Shown here: piece after piece, positions 1-8,229 of the stretch
How the letters are laid out: the number at the start of each line of letters is the position of its first letter
Position numbering within the stretch: position 1 is the first letter of the stretch
Source of the DNA: Dermatophilaceae bacterium
Lineage (GTDB): Bacteria; Actinomycetota; Actinomycetes; Actinomycetales; Dermatophilaceae
Length of the DNA stretch: 64,000 nt
Direction: 5' to 3'
Assembly (NCBI GenBank): GCA_013361975.1
Contig: JABFXB010000019.1
Span: 70,506 to 134,505, forward strand
Notes under the pieces: model-generated
Database searches by the model: none
What the model was told of the DNA's origin: nothing
The model's input: the letters and a program-made list of their open reading frames with translations, nothing else
Translations under genes and position numbers: made by a program

Positions 1-548
1 ACCACGACCAGCAGCCAGACCGCGACGATCGTCGATGGGTAGCGTGCGGCCCGCATGAGCACGCGCGGTGCGGGAAGCGCGCGAGCGGTCACATTGCGTG
101 CCGTTACTGCGACGAACAGGGTGATCGTGACGACCCACACGATCATGCAGTAGGGGCAGAGGGCCCCGATGCGGTAGAGGCTCTGAACGATGAGCCAGTG
201 CACGAACACGAACCCGGCCGTCGTCCCGGCCTGCAGGCCGAGCCAGAACCAGCGGGTTGGCCGCGCCCCGGCCAGCAGGGCCACGCCGATCGTGGCGACG
301 ACTGTGAACCCGACCACGCCCAGCAGCGGGTTGGGGAAGCCGAACGCCTCGGCCTGCGGTGTCGACATGACCGACCCGCAGCTCAGCACGGGGTTGATGC
401 TGCAGCTCGGGACGTACGTGGGGTCGCGAAGGAGCGCGAACTTCTCCACGAGCAGGACGGCCGCGGCGAGCAGGCCGATGGACCCGCCCCCGGTGAGGAG
501 CCAGGCGAACCCGCGGCCGGTGCTCCGCTGTTCAGCGGGCGTTGGCAA
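1..548 (-). CDS. Vitamin K epoxide reductase (VKOR) family protein, 3' end outside the window
   Basis: Bacterial VKOR reoxidises DsbA-type thiol oxidases in the membrane, passing electrons to quinone. The reading frame shows the CPYC redox motif within GALCPYCMIV, an upstream loop with paired cysteines (PSCSINPVLSCGS) and at least four hydrophobic segments, as in the family. The gene runs off the left edge, so its C-terminus is missing. The start is uncertain: no ATG is in a suitable place. A TTG at 548, overlapping the end of the DsbA gene, or a GTG nearer the first membrane helix are possible. It directly follows the DsbA-like gene on the same strand, which is the usual functional pairing. 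Confidence 0.85.
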   Translation of the reverse strand, partial: MPTPAEQRSTGRGFAWLLTGGGSIGLLAAAVLLVEKFALLRDPTYVPSCSINPVLSCGSVMSTPQAEAFGFPNPLLGVVGFTVVATIGVALLAGARPTRWFWLGLQAGTTAGFVFVHWLIVQSLYRIGALCPYCMIVWVVTITLFVAVTARNVTARALPAPRVLMRAARYPSTIVAVWLLVV

Positions 549-1209
549 GGGCCGCGTCGATCTGTGTGCGGAAGTCCTCGGCTGATTCCGGGAGGAGCTG
601 TTTGCCGTTGAGGAAGAACGTGGGGGTTCCCTGGACGCCGAGGGCGAGCCCGTCCTGCCGGTCCTTCTCGACCCGGGCCAGGGTCTGTGGGTCCTTGATC
701 GCGGCGTCGTAGGCGTTCATGTCGAGGCCGAGGATGAGGGCGTCGGCGCGGAACCGCGCTGCCTCGGACGTCTGCTTCTCGCCCCATTCGGCCTGGGTGT
801 CGTACATGCGCTGGTACATCTGCTCGAGCTTGCCCTGCTGCGCTGCTGCTTCGACGGCGAGGGCCGCGTTGGTCGCGTTGAAGTGGCTTTGGATCGGGAA
901 GTATCGGATGACGAAGGTGACTTTGCCGGCGTAGTCCTTGCGCAGCTGTTCGACCAGCGGGTACGCGGCGCGGCAGGACTCGCACTCGAAGTCGAGGAAC
1001 TCCACGAGGGTCACCTTGCCGTCGGCGGCCTCGTCGAGGCGGTGGCTGTCGGCCCGGACGAGTCGTCCGGCCGTGGTGCCGCCCCCGGTACTCGGCCCGG
1101 CGGTTGGTTCGGCATCTGCGGCGCGCGGGGACGTGAGCTGCAGCGCGGTCAGGATGATGGCGACGATGGCCGCGGCGAGCCCGGCGGCGATGACGGTACT
1201 GCGTTTCAT
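532..1209 (-). CDS. DsbA-family thiol:disulfide oxidoreductase (membrane-anchored thioredoxin fold)
   Basis: Probably introduces disulfides into exported proteins, with the overlapping VKOR gene as its reoxidant. The start MKRSTVIAAG was chosen because an N-terminal membrane anchor (about residues 5-25) follows at once; an upstream in-frame start at 1275 would add 22 residues of poor composition. The active site is CESC in FDFECESCRAAYP, and the cis-proline loop is GVQGTPTFFLNG near the C-terminus. The length (about 225 aa) suits DsbA/DSBA-like thioredoxins of actinobacteria. It is the penultimate gene of a minus-strand metal/redox series that starts at an ArsR regulator. Confidence 0.88.
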   Translation of the reverse strand: MKRSTVIAAGLAAAIVAIILTALQLTSPRAADAEPTAGPSTGGGTTAGRLVRADSHRLDEAADGKVTLVEFLDFECESCRAAYPLVEQLRKDYAGKVTFVIRYFPIQSHFNATNAALAVEAAAQQGKLEQMYQRMYDTQAEWGEKQTSEAARFRADALILGLDMNAYDAAIKDPQTLARVEKDRQDGLALGVQGTPTFFLNGKQLLPESAEDFRTQIDAALANAR

Positions 1210-1337
1210 GGATAGGGCTTTCGGTGGTTCGGCGACGACATGGGCTGAACGTGTGGGTTCCCTGAGCGGTTCCATACCGGCTCGACTGGGACCGGCGCGT
1301 GCGCCGGTGCACGTTTCGTTCCTGGGCAGGCGATGGG

Positions 1338-1523
1338 CTAGTGCGGTACGGCCGCTTCGACGACACCGATGATGACCGCCGCACAGCCGGCGGCAGTGGC
1401 GACCACCGTGGCGGCGCGGGGAAGCCGCCCGGTCAGGACGAGGCGGAAGAAGACGACGAGGGCGGACAGGGCCGTCCCCAGGAAGAGGGCGGTTCCGGTG
1501 ACGGCGTAGTCGATGTCCGTCAC
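1338..1523 (-). CDS. Small two-helix membrane protein, unknown function
   Basis: A 61-residue protein that begins at GTG (MTDIDYAVTG) with an AGGTGG-like ribosome site just upstream. Longer in-frame starts give low-complexity His/Pro sequence and were rejected. It has two hydrophobic segments (about residues 8-28 and 38-58) separated by a short basic loop, with no cysteine pair or metal motif beyond a final His. It lies between the ZIP and DsbA genes on the same strand and is probably co-transcribed. No family recognised. Confidence 0.55.
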   Translation of the reverse strand: MTDIDYAVTGTALFLGTALSALVVFFRLVLTGRLPRAATVVATAAGCAAVIIGVVEAAVPH

Positions 1524-1701
1524 GGTCGCCACCTGTTCGGTCGGGTGATGGTGCAGCTGGCCAGGGGGCTGCGTTCTGTGCGCCAGGGGGCTCCCGCCCC
1601 GATGCGTTGCCGCTGCGACCGGGCCGCGGCAGCGCTCCGGGTGGATGCGGCGCTGGTGGTGGTGGGGGCGAGGCATCGGGGCAGGTGCATGGCGGGCATG
1701 G

Positions 1702-2562
1702 TCAGCCCCCGAGTTCGCCGAGGACGTAGATCAGCAGGAAGCCGAGGAAGAACATCGCGGCCAGACCGGTGGTCTCCGCTTGTTCGTGTGCCTCGACGAG
1801 CAGCTCCTCGACCGCCAGGTAAAGCAGCGCAGCAGCGCCGAACGCCAGCACGGCGGCAAGCACAGCCGGGCTCGCTCCTGAGAGAGCGGCGGCGCCGCCG
1901 ATCGCGCCAACCGCGGTGAGCAGGCCGAGGCCGGCGCAGATGGCCGCGCTGCGTGTCCTGCTGAGCCCGGAGTCGGTCAGCTCGGCTACGAGCGACAGCG
2001 ACAGGAACAGGATCTCGAGGGTCAGCGCGATGGTGAGGATGAGACCTTCGGTGGCGCCCAGGCTGGCGCCCAGGCCGACCAGCATGCCGTCGATGAGAAG
2101 GTCGATCCCCACGGCCACCAGCAGGCCAATGGGCAGGGCAGCACCCGCCGCGCGGGTCACCGGCCGGGCCAGTGAGCCCGTGCGCACCCCACGGGCCGGA
2201 TCCGGCCGCGGTCCCGTGCCACTGCCGGGCCCGAGGTCGGGCCGGGTGTCCAGCATGGGGGTGTCGGCTCGGGTGGATCCACGTTCGCGGGCCTGGTCGA
2301 CACGGCGGCCGTATGCCGCGAGCCCGAGCATGACCGCGACTCCAAGGACGAACCCGGCGACGGACGCCGGCAGCCTTCCCTCACGTCGGAGGTCGGGCAG
2401 CACCTCACCGACGAGAGCAGCGATGACGACGCCCGCAGCGAAGTGCTGAATGGCGCTGACCAGCCGCGGTCCGGGACGTCGAAGCGTGGCGACGGTCGCG
2501 CCGAGCGCGGCTGCGGCGACGGGGAAGGCGACGAGCCCCGCGGCCTGCGTCACGGCCGTCAT
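1702..2562 (-). CDS. ZIP-family divalent metal transporter
   Basis: Likely moves zinc, iron or manganese into the cytoplasm. Eight hydrophobic segments are visible, with a long Pro/Gly/Arg-rich loop after the third or fourth, as ZIP proteins have. Polar membrane residues occur in IQHFAAGVVIA (helix 2) and VEELLVEAHE (late helix), which resemble ZIP metal-site helices, though the usual HNxxEG motif is altered. The start at 2562 was chosen because its ATG overlaps the stop of the upstream gene (ATGA); 2610 is the alternative. Import and export genes thus share one transcription unit. The substrate is not decided by sequence. Confidence 0.75.
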   Translation of the reverse strand: MTAVTQAAGLVAFPVAAAALGATVATLRRPGPRLVSAIQHFAAGVVIAALVGEVLPDLRREGRLPASVAGFVLGVAVMLGLAAYGRRVDQARERGSTRADTPMLDTRPDLGPGSGTGPRPDPARGVRTGSLARPVTRAAGAALPIGLLVAVGIDLLIDGMLVGLGASLGATEGLILTIALTLEILFLSLSLVAELTDSGLSRTRSAAICAGLGLLTAVGAIGGAAALSGASPAVLAAVLAFGAAALLYLAVEELLVEAHEQAETTGLAAMFFLGFLLIYVLGELGG

Positions 2563-2966
2563 AGCGACGTCCCTGGGCCGTCCGGGGACCTCGGCGGCTC
2601 CGTCGGCCACGATCCCGATGAGGCACCGGGCATGCCCGGCGACGGGTCGTCTGGGGAGCCGTTATCACCCGCGTTGCGGCCCGAGTTGTTACGCGGTGTG
2701 GCGGCTCGCACCACCGGTGACGTGTCTGGCCCGGTGTCGCCGGCGGCGGATGTCGGGTGCTGTCGCTGGTCTCTCGCGCGCCGCCGACGGGACCGGGCGA
2801 GGACGGCGCTCAGTGCCACGGTCAACAGGGCGATCCCGAGCAGGACCCAGAGCCATGGGCTGTGCGGCGCGTGCTGGAGGGGCTGGCCGTGAGCCGGGTC
2901 ATCTCCGCTGCCCGGGGTGACGACTGGCGCGGCGCTGGCTGCCGCGATGAGGGCGCCGGGGCTCAC
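2559..2966 (-). CDS. Single-pass membrane protein, unknown function
   Basis: A 135-residue product starting at GTG (MSPGALIAAA) that overlaps the stop of the TlpA-like gene by GTGA. Its own stop overlaps the ZIP start by ATGA. This double coupling supports it although no family is recognised. It has a weak N-terminal hydrophobic stretch, a His-containing linker (GQPLQHAPHSPW), one strong membrane helix (about residues 38-58, WLWVLLGIALLTVALSAVLA), then an RRRRAR stop-transfer cluster and a disordered Ser/Pro/Asn tail. It could be an accessory to the transporter. Confidence 0.6.
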   Translation of the reverse strand: MSPGALIAAASAAPVVTPGSGDDPAHGQPLQHAPHSPWLWVLLGIALLTVALSAVLARSRRRRARDQRQHPTSAAGDTGPDTSPVVRAATPRNNSGRNAGDNGSPDDPSPGMPGASSGSWPTEPPRSPDGPGTSL

Positions 2967-3586
2967 GACTGCGCCAACGCATCGTCGACGAGGCCGGTGA
3001 GGATCTTGGCGGTGACGGGGCCAGAGACCCTGGCCGCGATCCGGCCCAGACGGTCCAGGACCAGCGTGGTGGGCGTCGCGACAGCTTTGCCCTGAAGGGC
3101 CAGGATCGCGACGCCGCCTTCGTAGGCAAGGGACGGGTACGTGATCTTGTGACGGGCCTGGAACGCGAGGCCCGTCTCTGGGGTTTCCATCTTGTCCAGG
3201 CCGATGAACTGCACCGCGAGCTTCCGGCCCTGGATTTGCTCCCACGCCGCCTGAAGCTCGGGCGCCTCCGTGATGCAGGGCGGGCACCAGGAACCCCACA
3301 CGTTCACCACCAGGACCGTGCCGGTGAGGGCGGCGTTGGACCAGGGCTGCCCTTCCAGCGTCGTCCCGGAGAGCTGGACCGCGGCGGCTCGGCTCTCGGC
3401 GGGGATCTGCTCGATGGTGCCGTCGCCGGAGACGTAGCCCTTCCGGTCGCCGGCTCGGGCCTGCTCGGCGGCCGCGGCACCGCCCTGGCTGCAGCCGCCG
3501 AGCGCCACCCCGGTCAGCAGGGCCCCGGCGGCCGCGATCAGGTCGCGCCGGCGGACATCGACCCGCTCCGCCCTTCGGGCGGTCAT
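2963..3586 (-). CDS. TlpA/ResA-like thioredoxin-fold lipoprotein
   Basis: A secreted thiol reductase that keeps extracytoplasmic cysteines reduced, for example in cytochrome or metal-site assembly. The N-terminus is a signal sequence with basic RRRDL and lipobox TGVALGGC, so the mature protein should be lipid-anchored at Cys32. The redoxin domain follows with active site WCPPC (NVWGSWCPPCITEAPEL) and a cis-Pro loop ATPTTLVLD. Its length of 207 aa fits the TlpA family. It is coupled by GTGA to the downstream membrane gene, and the CDF exporter lies upstream on the same strand. Confidence 0.88.
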   Translation of the reverse strand: MTARRAERVDVRRRDLIAAAGALLTGVALGGCSQGGAAAAEQARAGDRKGYVSGDGTIEQIPAESRAAAVQLSGTTLEGQPWSNAALTGTVLVVNVWGSWCPPCITEAPELQAAWEQIQGRKLAVQFIGLDKMETPETGLAFQARHKITYPSLAYEGGVAILALQGKAVATPTTLVLDRLGRIAARVSGPVTAKILTGLVDDALAQS

Positions 3587-3699
3587 CGGACGTCCGCCCG
3601 GATGCTGACGGGGGTGCGGCCGGGGTCGCCGTGGGGCCCGGACCAGAACCCGTCACCGCTGCGCAGCCGCAGTTCGTGATGCTGCTGATCCCGTGTCAT
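3583..3699 (-). CDS. Possible 38-residue linker ORF between CDF and TlpA genes
   Basis: A short frame (MTRDQQHHELRLRSGDGF...) that starts 8 nt after the CDF stop and ends in an ATGA overlap with the TlpA-like start. Position and overlap suggest it may be translated and couple the two genes. The sequence has no known motif, no membrane segment and only a weak ribosome site. It may be a relic or an untranslated spacer. Confidence 0.3.
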   Translation of the reverse strand: MTRDQQHHELRLRSGDGFWSGPHGDPGRTPVSIRADVR

Positions 3700-3706
3700 G
3701 CCCAGG

Positions 3707-4636
3707 TCACCACGACGTCTGGGCGCACGCGGTCGACCCGGCGGGTTCGACCTGCAGGGTGGCGTGCTCGATGCCGAACCGGTCGCGCATGACGGCCGCG
3801 GCCGCCGCGAGGATGGTGCTCCCGTCGACCTGCTGCCCAGCGGCATCGTCCCCAGCAGGAGCGGCGACGAGGTGGGCGGTCGCGACGTTCATCCCGGAGG
3901 TGAGCGTCCACAGGTGCAGGTCATGGACCTCGAGCACGCCGGCGATCTCGGACAGGGCCTTCTCCGCCTCGTCCGGATGGATCCCCTCCGGGGCGTGCTG
4001 ACCGAGCACCGCCAGCACCTCGCGTCCGAGGAAGACCGCGCGCACGCCGACGAACAGGGCGATAGCCAGCGCGATGGCGGTGTCCCACCACACCGACCCG
4101 GTGAGCCCGACGAGGACGCCGGCGACGATCACCCCGACCGAGCCGAGCGTGTCCGCGACGACCTCGAGGTAGGCGCCCTTGACGTTGAGGCTCTCCGCGG
4201 CGCCGGCGCGCAGCAGCGCCATGCTGATCAGGTTGATGACCAGACCGATGACCCCGACGACCAGCATCGGGCGTGAGGAGACCTCGGGCGCGGACCCGAT
4301 CCGGCCGACGGCCTCGATGACGATGTACACCGCGACGCCGAGCATGAGCAGCACCGCGAGACCGGAGGCGAACACCTCGGCGCGGTACGACCCGAAGGTG
4401 CGTCGCCCGGTGGTGTCCTTGCGTGTGGCGATCCGGGTCGCGACGAGCGCGGCGCCCAACGCGACGACGTCGGCAGCCATATGACCGGCGTCGCTGATCA
4501 GCGCCAGCGACTTCGAGCTGAGGCCGACGACCAGCTCGACGACGAAGAAGCCGGCGACGAGGACGAAGGCGACCTGCAGCCGCCAGCGGTGCCCGGTGGC
4601 GGCCGAACCGTGACTGTGGCCGTGACCGTGGCTCAT
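3707..4636 (-). CDS. Cation diffusion facilitator (CDF), zinc/cadmium/cobalt efflux
   Basis: A proton-driven exporter of divalent cations such as Zn2+, working as a membrane dimer. The N-terminus is His-rich (MSHGHGHSHG). Six membrane helices follow, with the helix-2 metal site SDAGHMAADV (D49, H52, D56) and a helix-5 aspartate in WWDTAIALAIA. The C-terminal cytoplasmic ferredoxin-like domain (about residues 205-300) includes HDLHLWTL and HATLQVE, typical of CzcD/ZitB proteins. Length 309 aa is normal. The start overlaps the end of the ArsR-type regulator (ATGA), so regulator and exporter are probably co-expressed and metal-induced. Confidence 0.93.
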   Translation of the reverse strand: MSHGHGHSHGSAATGHRWRLQVAFVLVAGFFVVELVVGLSSKSLALISDAGHMAADVVALGAALVATRIATRKDTTGRRTFGSYRAEVFASGLAVLLMLGVAVYIVIEAVGRIGSAPEVSSRPMLVVGVIGLVINLISMALLRAGAAESLNVKGAYLEVVADTLGSVGVIVAGVLVGLTGSVWWDTAIALAIALFVGVRAVFLGREVLAVLGQHAPEGIHPDEAEKALSEIAGVLEVHDLHLWTLTSGMNVATAHLVAAPAGDDAAGQQVDGSTILAAAAAVMRDRFGIEHATLQVEPAGSTACAQTSW

Positions 4637-5265
4637 GCGTCTGCTCCGGTGGTGGGCCGGGCGGCCCGGCTCCGTCGATGGCCCGCAATGACCAGGTCGG
4701 CTGACATGCCGGCGCCGTGTCGCGCACGGGCGCTGGGGGTCCTTCGGCCGCTCGGGGCCATGACTGACGTCGAGGCCGCCGGGTCAGTCCCGGCCGCGTC
4801 GCGACCGGCCACCTCCGGCGCGGCACCCGACGCCGTCCCGGACGCGGCGGCACGCGGGGCAGAGCTGACAGTCCCGCCGGCTTCGTGTTCGTGCGTGATG
4901 TGCTCCCGGGTGAGGTCGAGCAGCATCCGGACGTGCGCGTCGGCGAGCCGGTAGTACATGAGGCGCCCATCGCGGCGGGCCACGACGACCTTCGACGCGC
5001 GGAGCAGCCGCAGCGACTGTGACACCGTCGCCTCAAGGACACCCGTCGACGCAGCGAGGTCGCAGACGCACAGCTCGCCCGCCTCAAGCATCGCGTAGAG
5101 CAGCTTCGCGCGGGTCGGGTCCCCGAGCAGCTTGAACACGGACGCGACCTGGGTCAGGTCGTCCTCGGGCAGGGCGACTGACCGGACGTGGCGGACGGTC
5201 TCCGGGTGCACGCAGTGCTCGACGCACTGGTCGATGCCAACCACGGGCGCTTCATCTGATCGCAT
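4633..5265 (-). CDS. ArsR/SmtB-family metal-sensing repressor (CadC-like cysteines)
   Basis: A winged-helix repressor that should release DNA on binding thiophilic metal. The wHTH covers about residues 35-125 (LGDPTRAKLLYAML ... TVSQSLRLLR). Candidate ligands are C14 and C18 (CVEHC) near the N-terminus and C66/C68 in ELCVCDLA at the start of the recognition region, the CadC/alpha3N arrangement for Cd/Pb/Zn. It is unusually long at 210 aa: residues 130-210 are a low-complexity Ala/Ser/Arg tail not seen in core family members. It heads the minus-strand efflux/redox operon and is divergent from the DUF3105 gene, so the 5266-5392 gap probably holds both promoters. Confidence 0.9.
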   Translation of the reverse strand: MRSDEAPVVGIDQCVEHCVHPETVRHVRSVALPEDDLTQVASVFKLLGDPTRAKLLYAMLEAGELCVCDLAASTGVLEATVSQSLRLLRASKVVVARRDGRLMYYRLADAHVRMLLDLTREHITHEHEAGGTVSSAPRAAASGTASGAAPEVAGRDAAGTDPAASTSVMAPSGRRTPSARARHGAGMSADLVIAGHRRSRAARPTTGADA

Positions 5266-5392
5266 GGTCAGATGTTACGGTCTTGGCGGGCGATGTCCAA
5301 CCGCGATGACACCCAGGCCCGTCCGAACCGGGCCGTCACGCTCAAGGCAGCGCCCCAACCTCACGCACAGCACTCACCCGGCCAGGAGAACC

Positions 5393-6133
5393 ATGACTGC
5401 CAGGAAGACCGACCGGAACGATGCCCGCTCGAGCGCCCCGAACCCCGGACAAAGACAGAGACAGCAACTGAAACCAGACCCGACCTCGACCTCGACGACG
5501 AGCCGCGAGGATCGGCGCCAGCGAGCGGCGGCCATGCAGTCCGCGCAGCGAGCCAAGGACCGGCGTCGCGGCGTGGCGTTGTGGGTGTCCGTCGCGGCAG
5601 TCGTCGTCGCACTCGCAGTAGCGGTGACCGTGGTCATCGTTCGAGAGCAGGCGAACCGGCCCACGCTGGAGGCGGTGCGGTCATACCAGGTCAGCCAGGG
5701 GCATGTGAGCACGCCGGTGTCATACGAGCAGGAACCGCCCGCCGGGGGAGAGCACGCGCCCGTATGGCTCAACTGCGGCACGTACACCGAGCCGGTGCGC
5801 AAGGAGAACGCGGTCCACTCGATGGAGCACGGGGCGGTGTGGGTCACCTACCGTCCTGACCTGCCGGCCGCTCAGGTGCGGGCACTGACCGCCGCGATGC
5901 CCGACACGTACGCGGTCCTGTCCCCGTACGCCGGCCTCAAGGCACCCGTGGTGGCCTCGGCGTGGGGCAAGCAGCTCGAGCTGTCAGGGCCCGAGGACCG
6001 CAGGCTCGCCGCCTTCATCAAGGCCTACCGCCAAGGCCCGCAGTCGCCCGAGCCGGGCGCGTCCTGCACCGGCGGCGTGGACGCGACGGGCGCCGCCGAA
6101 GGCGGCGCCGGCATGCCGAACCCGGGAGCGTGA
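5393..6133 (+). CDS. DUF3105-domain membrane-anchored protein
   Basis: Function unknown; DUF3105 proteins are common in actinobacteria next to DUF305 and copper genes. The start MTARKTDRND was chosen for its ribosome site (CCAGGAGAACC); an upstream start at 5132 is antisense to the regulator. There is a basic Gln/Arg-rich cytoplasmic N-terminus, one membrane helix (about residues 62-84, VALWVSVAAVVVALAVAVTV) and an exported domain with LNCGTYTEPV and HSMEHGAVWVTY, whose Cys and His residues could bind metal. The stop overlaps the next start (GTGA). Confidence 0.8.
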   Translation: MTARKTDRNDARSSAPNPGQRQRQQLKPDPTSTSTTSREDRRQRAAAMQSAQRAKDRRRGVALWVSVAAVVVALAVAVTVVIVREQANRPTLEAVRSYQVSQGHVSTPVSYEQEPPAGGEHAPVWLNCGTYTEPVRKENAVHSMEHGAVWVTYRPDLPAAQVRALTAAMPDTYAVLSPYAGLKAPVVASAWGKQLELSGPEDRRLAAFIKAYRQGPQSPEPGASCTGGVDATGAAEGGAGMPNPGA

Positions 6134-7116
6134 ACGGCATGTCACGCGAAACGGGACAGCGGCCCGGCGACCCGAAGCGCCCAGGGCGGCCGGTACCGGA
6201 GCCAGCGCACGACCCCGGCATGCGGCAACGACACGACGAACCCGATGCCACGGGCAGGCCCGTGGCGTCGGGCGATCGTGAGCGAGCTGACGAGTCGCAG
6301 TCCTCGCGGCACGTCCCGACATCAGACGGACCGACGGCCAACCCGACTCACAGCGAGGCGGAGAACTCGTCGTCCCGGGCCAGCGGTGCGGTGCGTCCTG
6401 ACGTCTTCCGGTGGATCTCGGCCGCGTTCCTCGTGTTCGTCGCGCTAGCCGGCTTCGCTGGATACCAGCTCGGGCGGGCTGGGGACGTCCCGGCTGAGGA
6501 CGGCGCCGATGTCGGTTTCGCCCGGGACATGCAGACCCACCACAACCAGGCCGTGCAGATGGCCCTGATCATCAGGGACAAGACCACCGACCCCACCTTG
6601 CGCGCCGTCGCCTACGACATCGCCACCAGCCAGCAGCAGCAGTCGGGGCAGATGTACGGCTGGCTCGCCCACTGGGGGATGCCTATGACGTCGTCACAGC
6701 CGTCCATGGCCTGGATGTCCGCCGGGGACCACCAGCTCGAGTCCCCAGCGGATCGCCAGCCTCCGGCGACGGGACCGACCACGGCCGGGACGGCGACCTC
6801 CGCCGCCAGCGGCGGGCACGACGGCATGGTCATGGGAGCGCCCGTCCAGTCCTCCGACGCCGGAGGCAACCAGTCGGGATCCATGGGGATGGCCACTGCC
6901 GCCCAGATCCGGGCACTTCAGGGCGCGACCGGAATCGAGGCCGAACGTTCCTTTCTGCGCCTCATGATTGCCCACCACCGCGGCGGGGTCACCATGGCCC
7001 AGGCGGCGCTGCGGTTGGCCGACCAGCCCGAGGTGCTCACCCTCGCCCGCTCCATCGAGGCCGCGCAGACCGCCGAGCTCACGCAGCTGCAGCAGCTGCT
7101 CAAGGACCGCTCGTGA
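6130..7116 (+). CDS. DUF305-domain (ferritin-like) exported protein
   Basis: DUF305 proteins are four-helix ferritin-like proteins, often in copper-handling loci. The domain appears in two halves, each with a metal-ligand-like pattern: FARDMQTHHNQAVQMA near residue 135 and FLRLMIAHHRGGVTMAQAAL near residue 280, followed by LARSIEAAQTAELTQLQQLL. The N-terminus has a long disordered stretch and one membrane helix (RWISAAFLVFVALAGFAGYQL). The GTG at 6130 overlaps the previous stop; ATG at 6139 is an equally possible start. A Met/His-rich linker (GGHDGMVMGAP) lies between the halves. It is coupled by GTGA to CopC. Confidence 0.88.
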   Translation: MNGMSRETGQRPGDPKRPGRPVPEPAHDPGMRQRHDEPDATGRPVASGDRERADESQSSRHVPTSDGPTANPTHSEAENSSSRASGAVRPDVFRWISAAFLVFVALAGFAGYQLGRAGDVPAEDGADVGFARDMQTHHNQAVQMALIIRDKTTDPTLRAVAYDIATSQQQQSGQMYGWLAHWGMPMTSSQPSMAWMSAGDHQLESPADRQPPATGPTTAGTATSAASGGHDGMVMGAPVQSSDAGGNQSGSMGMATAAQIRALQGATGIEAERSFLRLMIAHHRGGVTMAQAALRLADQPEVLTLARSIEAAQTAELTQLQQLLKDRS

Positions 7117-7817
7117 TCTCGGAACCCAGTCCGACGGCCCGCGCGACCGTCCGCGCCGTGTCCCTGCTGCTCGCCGCTCTCGGTGCTGCAGCGTTCATTG
7201 TGGTGATGGGCGCGAGCGGCGCCAGCGCCCACAGTGAGCTCGTCGCGAGCACTCCGGCCGATGGCGCCGAGATGGCCGAACTGCCTCACGACATCGCACT
7301 CAGCTTCAACCAGGACATCGTCGCCACGTTCGCACAAGCCACACTTACCGACCCCTACGGCCAAGTCTCTCCTCTGAGCCCGGTCACCTCGGGTCGGACG
7401 GTGACGGTGCCCGTCCCGGCCGAGGCAGCGACCCGGCCCGCGGGCCGATGGACGCTCACCTACCGCGTCACCTCCGCAGACGGGCACCCCATCAGCGGCA
7501 CGATCGCCGTCGTCACGAAGATGAGGGGCGCGACGCCCGGTGCGACCCCGGCCGCGGGGAACCCTCGACCGGGGGCGGCGGCCGTGGCCGGAGTCGATGA
7601 CGGGGCTCCCTCGTCGACTCCGGCCCCGCGCCGGGCGGCGGGGGCGGGGGCCGACTACAGCGGGCTGTTCTACGCGGGCGGTGGATTCTTGCTCGCCGCG
7701 CTGGTCGTGGTCGCCTACGAGCTGCGACACCGACTACGCACCCGACCGGCTGCTGCGCCACCGGGCCCGTCCGACAGCGGAACCACGGACCCGGACGCGC
7801 CAAGCGCCGGACGGTAG
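7113..7817 (+). CDS. CopC-domain copper resistance protein with C-terminal membrane anchor
   Basis: CopC domains bind copper outside the membrane. A signal peptide ends at GASAHSEL, giving the usual mature N-terminal histidine ligand. The cupredoxin-like CopC fold covers about residues 38-135, with STPADGAEMAELP and the second-ligand region TSADGHPISGTI. A Pro/Ala/Gly linker leads to a C-terminal membrane helix (about residues 187-205), as in YcnJ/CopC proteins that lack a CopD domain. GTG start overlapping the DUF305 stop; last gene of this three-gene plus-strand run. Confidence 0.88.
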   Translation: MISEPSPTARATVRAVSLLLAALGAAAFIVVMGASGASAHSELVASTPADGAEMAELPHDIALSFNQDIVATFAQATLTDPYGQVSPLSPVTSGRTVTVPVPAEAATRPAGRWTLTYRVTSADGHPISGTIAVVTKMRGATPGATPAAGNPRPGAAAVAGVDDGAPSSTPAPRRAAGAGADYSGLFYAGGGFLLAALVVVAYELRHRLRTRPAAAPPGPSDSGTTDPDAPSAGR

Positions 7818-8229
7818 CGGACGCGGTTCGGCCTGCCGGGGCCACCGGGGCGAGCCTGTCGCTGCCTATGCGCAGTGCCGCAGCGACAAGCACCCTCGCC
7901 CGCACGACCCCGCAGCCGCGGGTTGTGCGGGAACGAGCCCCGCGCTATGTGACGCCGCCTCGACGAGCCTGCCCCGCACGCTGAGGTGGCGCCGAACCCT
8001 GTGGCCCGCCGGTCCGCGGGTGAGTGGATCAGCGGACCTGGTCCTCGGGTTCCACCGAGCAAACCGAGACGCTGGCACGCAGTCGCTCCTGGGCCTGATG
8101 TGAGCCCGACGCGCGGGGCCGATCAGCAGCGCGCAGCTTGGACAGGGATGTGCACTGGCGAACCACTGCAGCAGGCCGAGCCGCGTATGCTGGTTCGATC
8201 CAGTGCAGGTTCTCCTTAGAGGCGTCGAA
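7818..8229. other. Intergenic, no gene seen
   Basis: About 410 bp between CopC and the DtxR-like regulator. Open frames here are short and lack ribosome sites or conserved motifs. A TATGCT hexamer at about 8187 is a possible -10 element for the regulator. No clear DtxR/IdeR box was recognised. Confidence 0.5.

Noticed and set aside
383..1384. A 333-codon minus-strand frame over the DsbA gene
   Set aside because: It is an out-of-frame shadow of DsbA and the start of VKOR, whose redox motifs are in other frames.
2559..3656. A single 365-residue reading of the minus strand
   Set aside because: Most of it is antisense-quality sequence over the TlpA gene. Only the part from GTG 2966 is coupled and has a membrane helix, so only that was kept.
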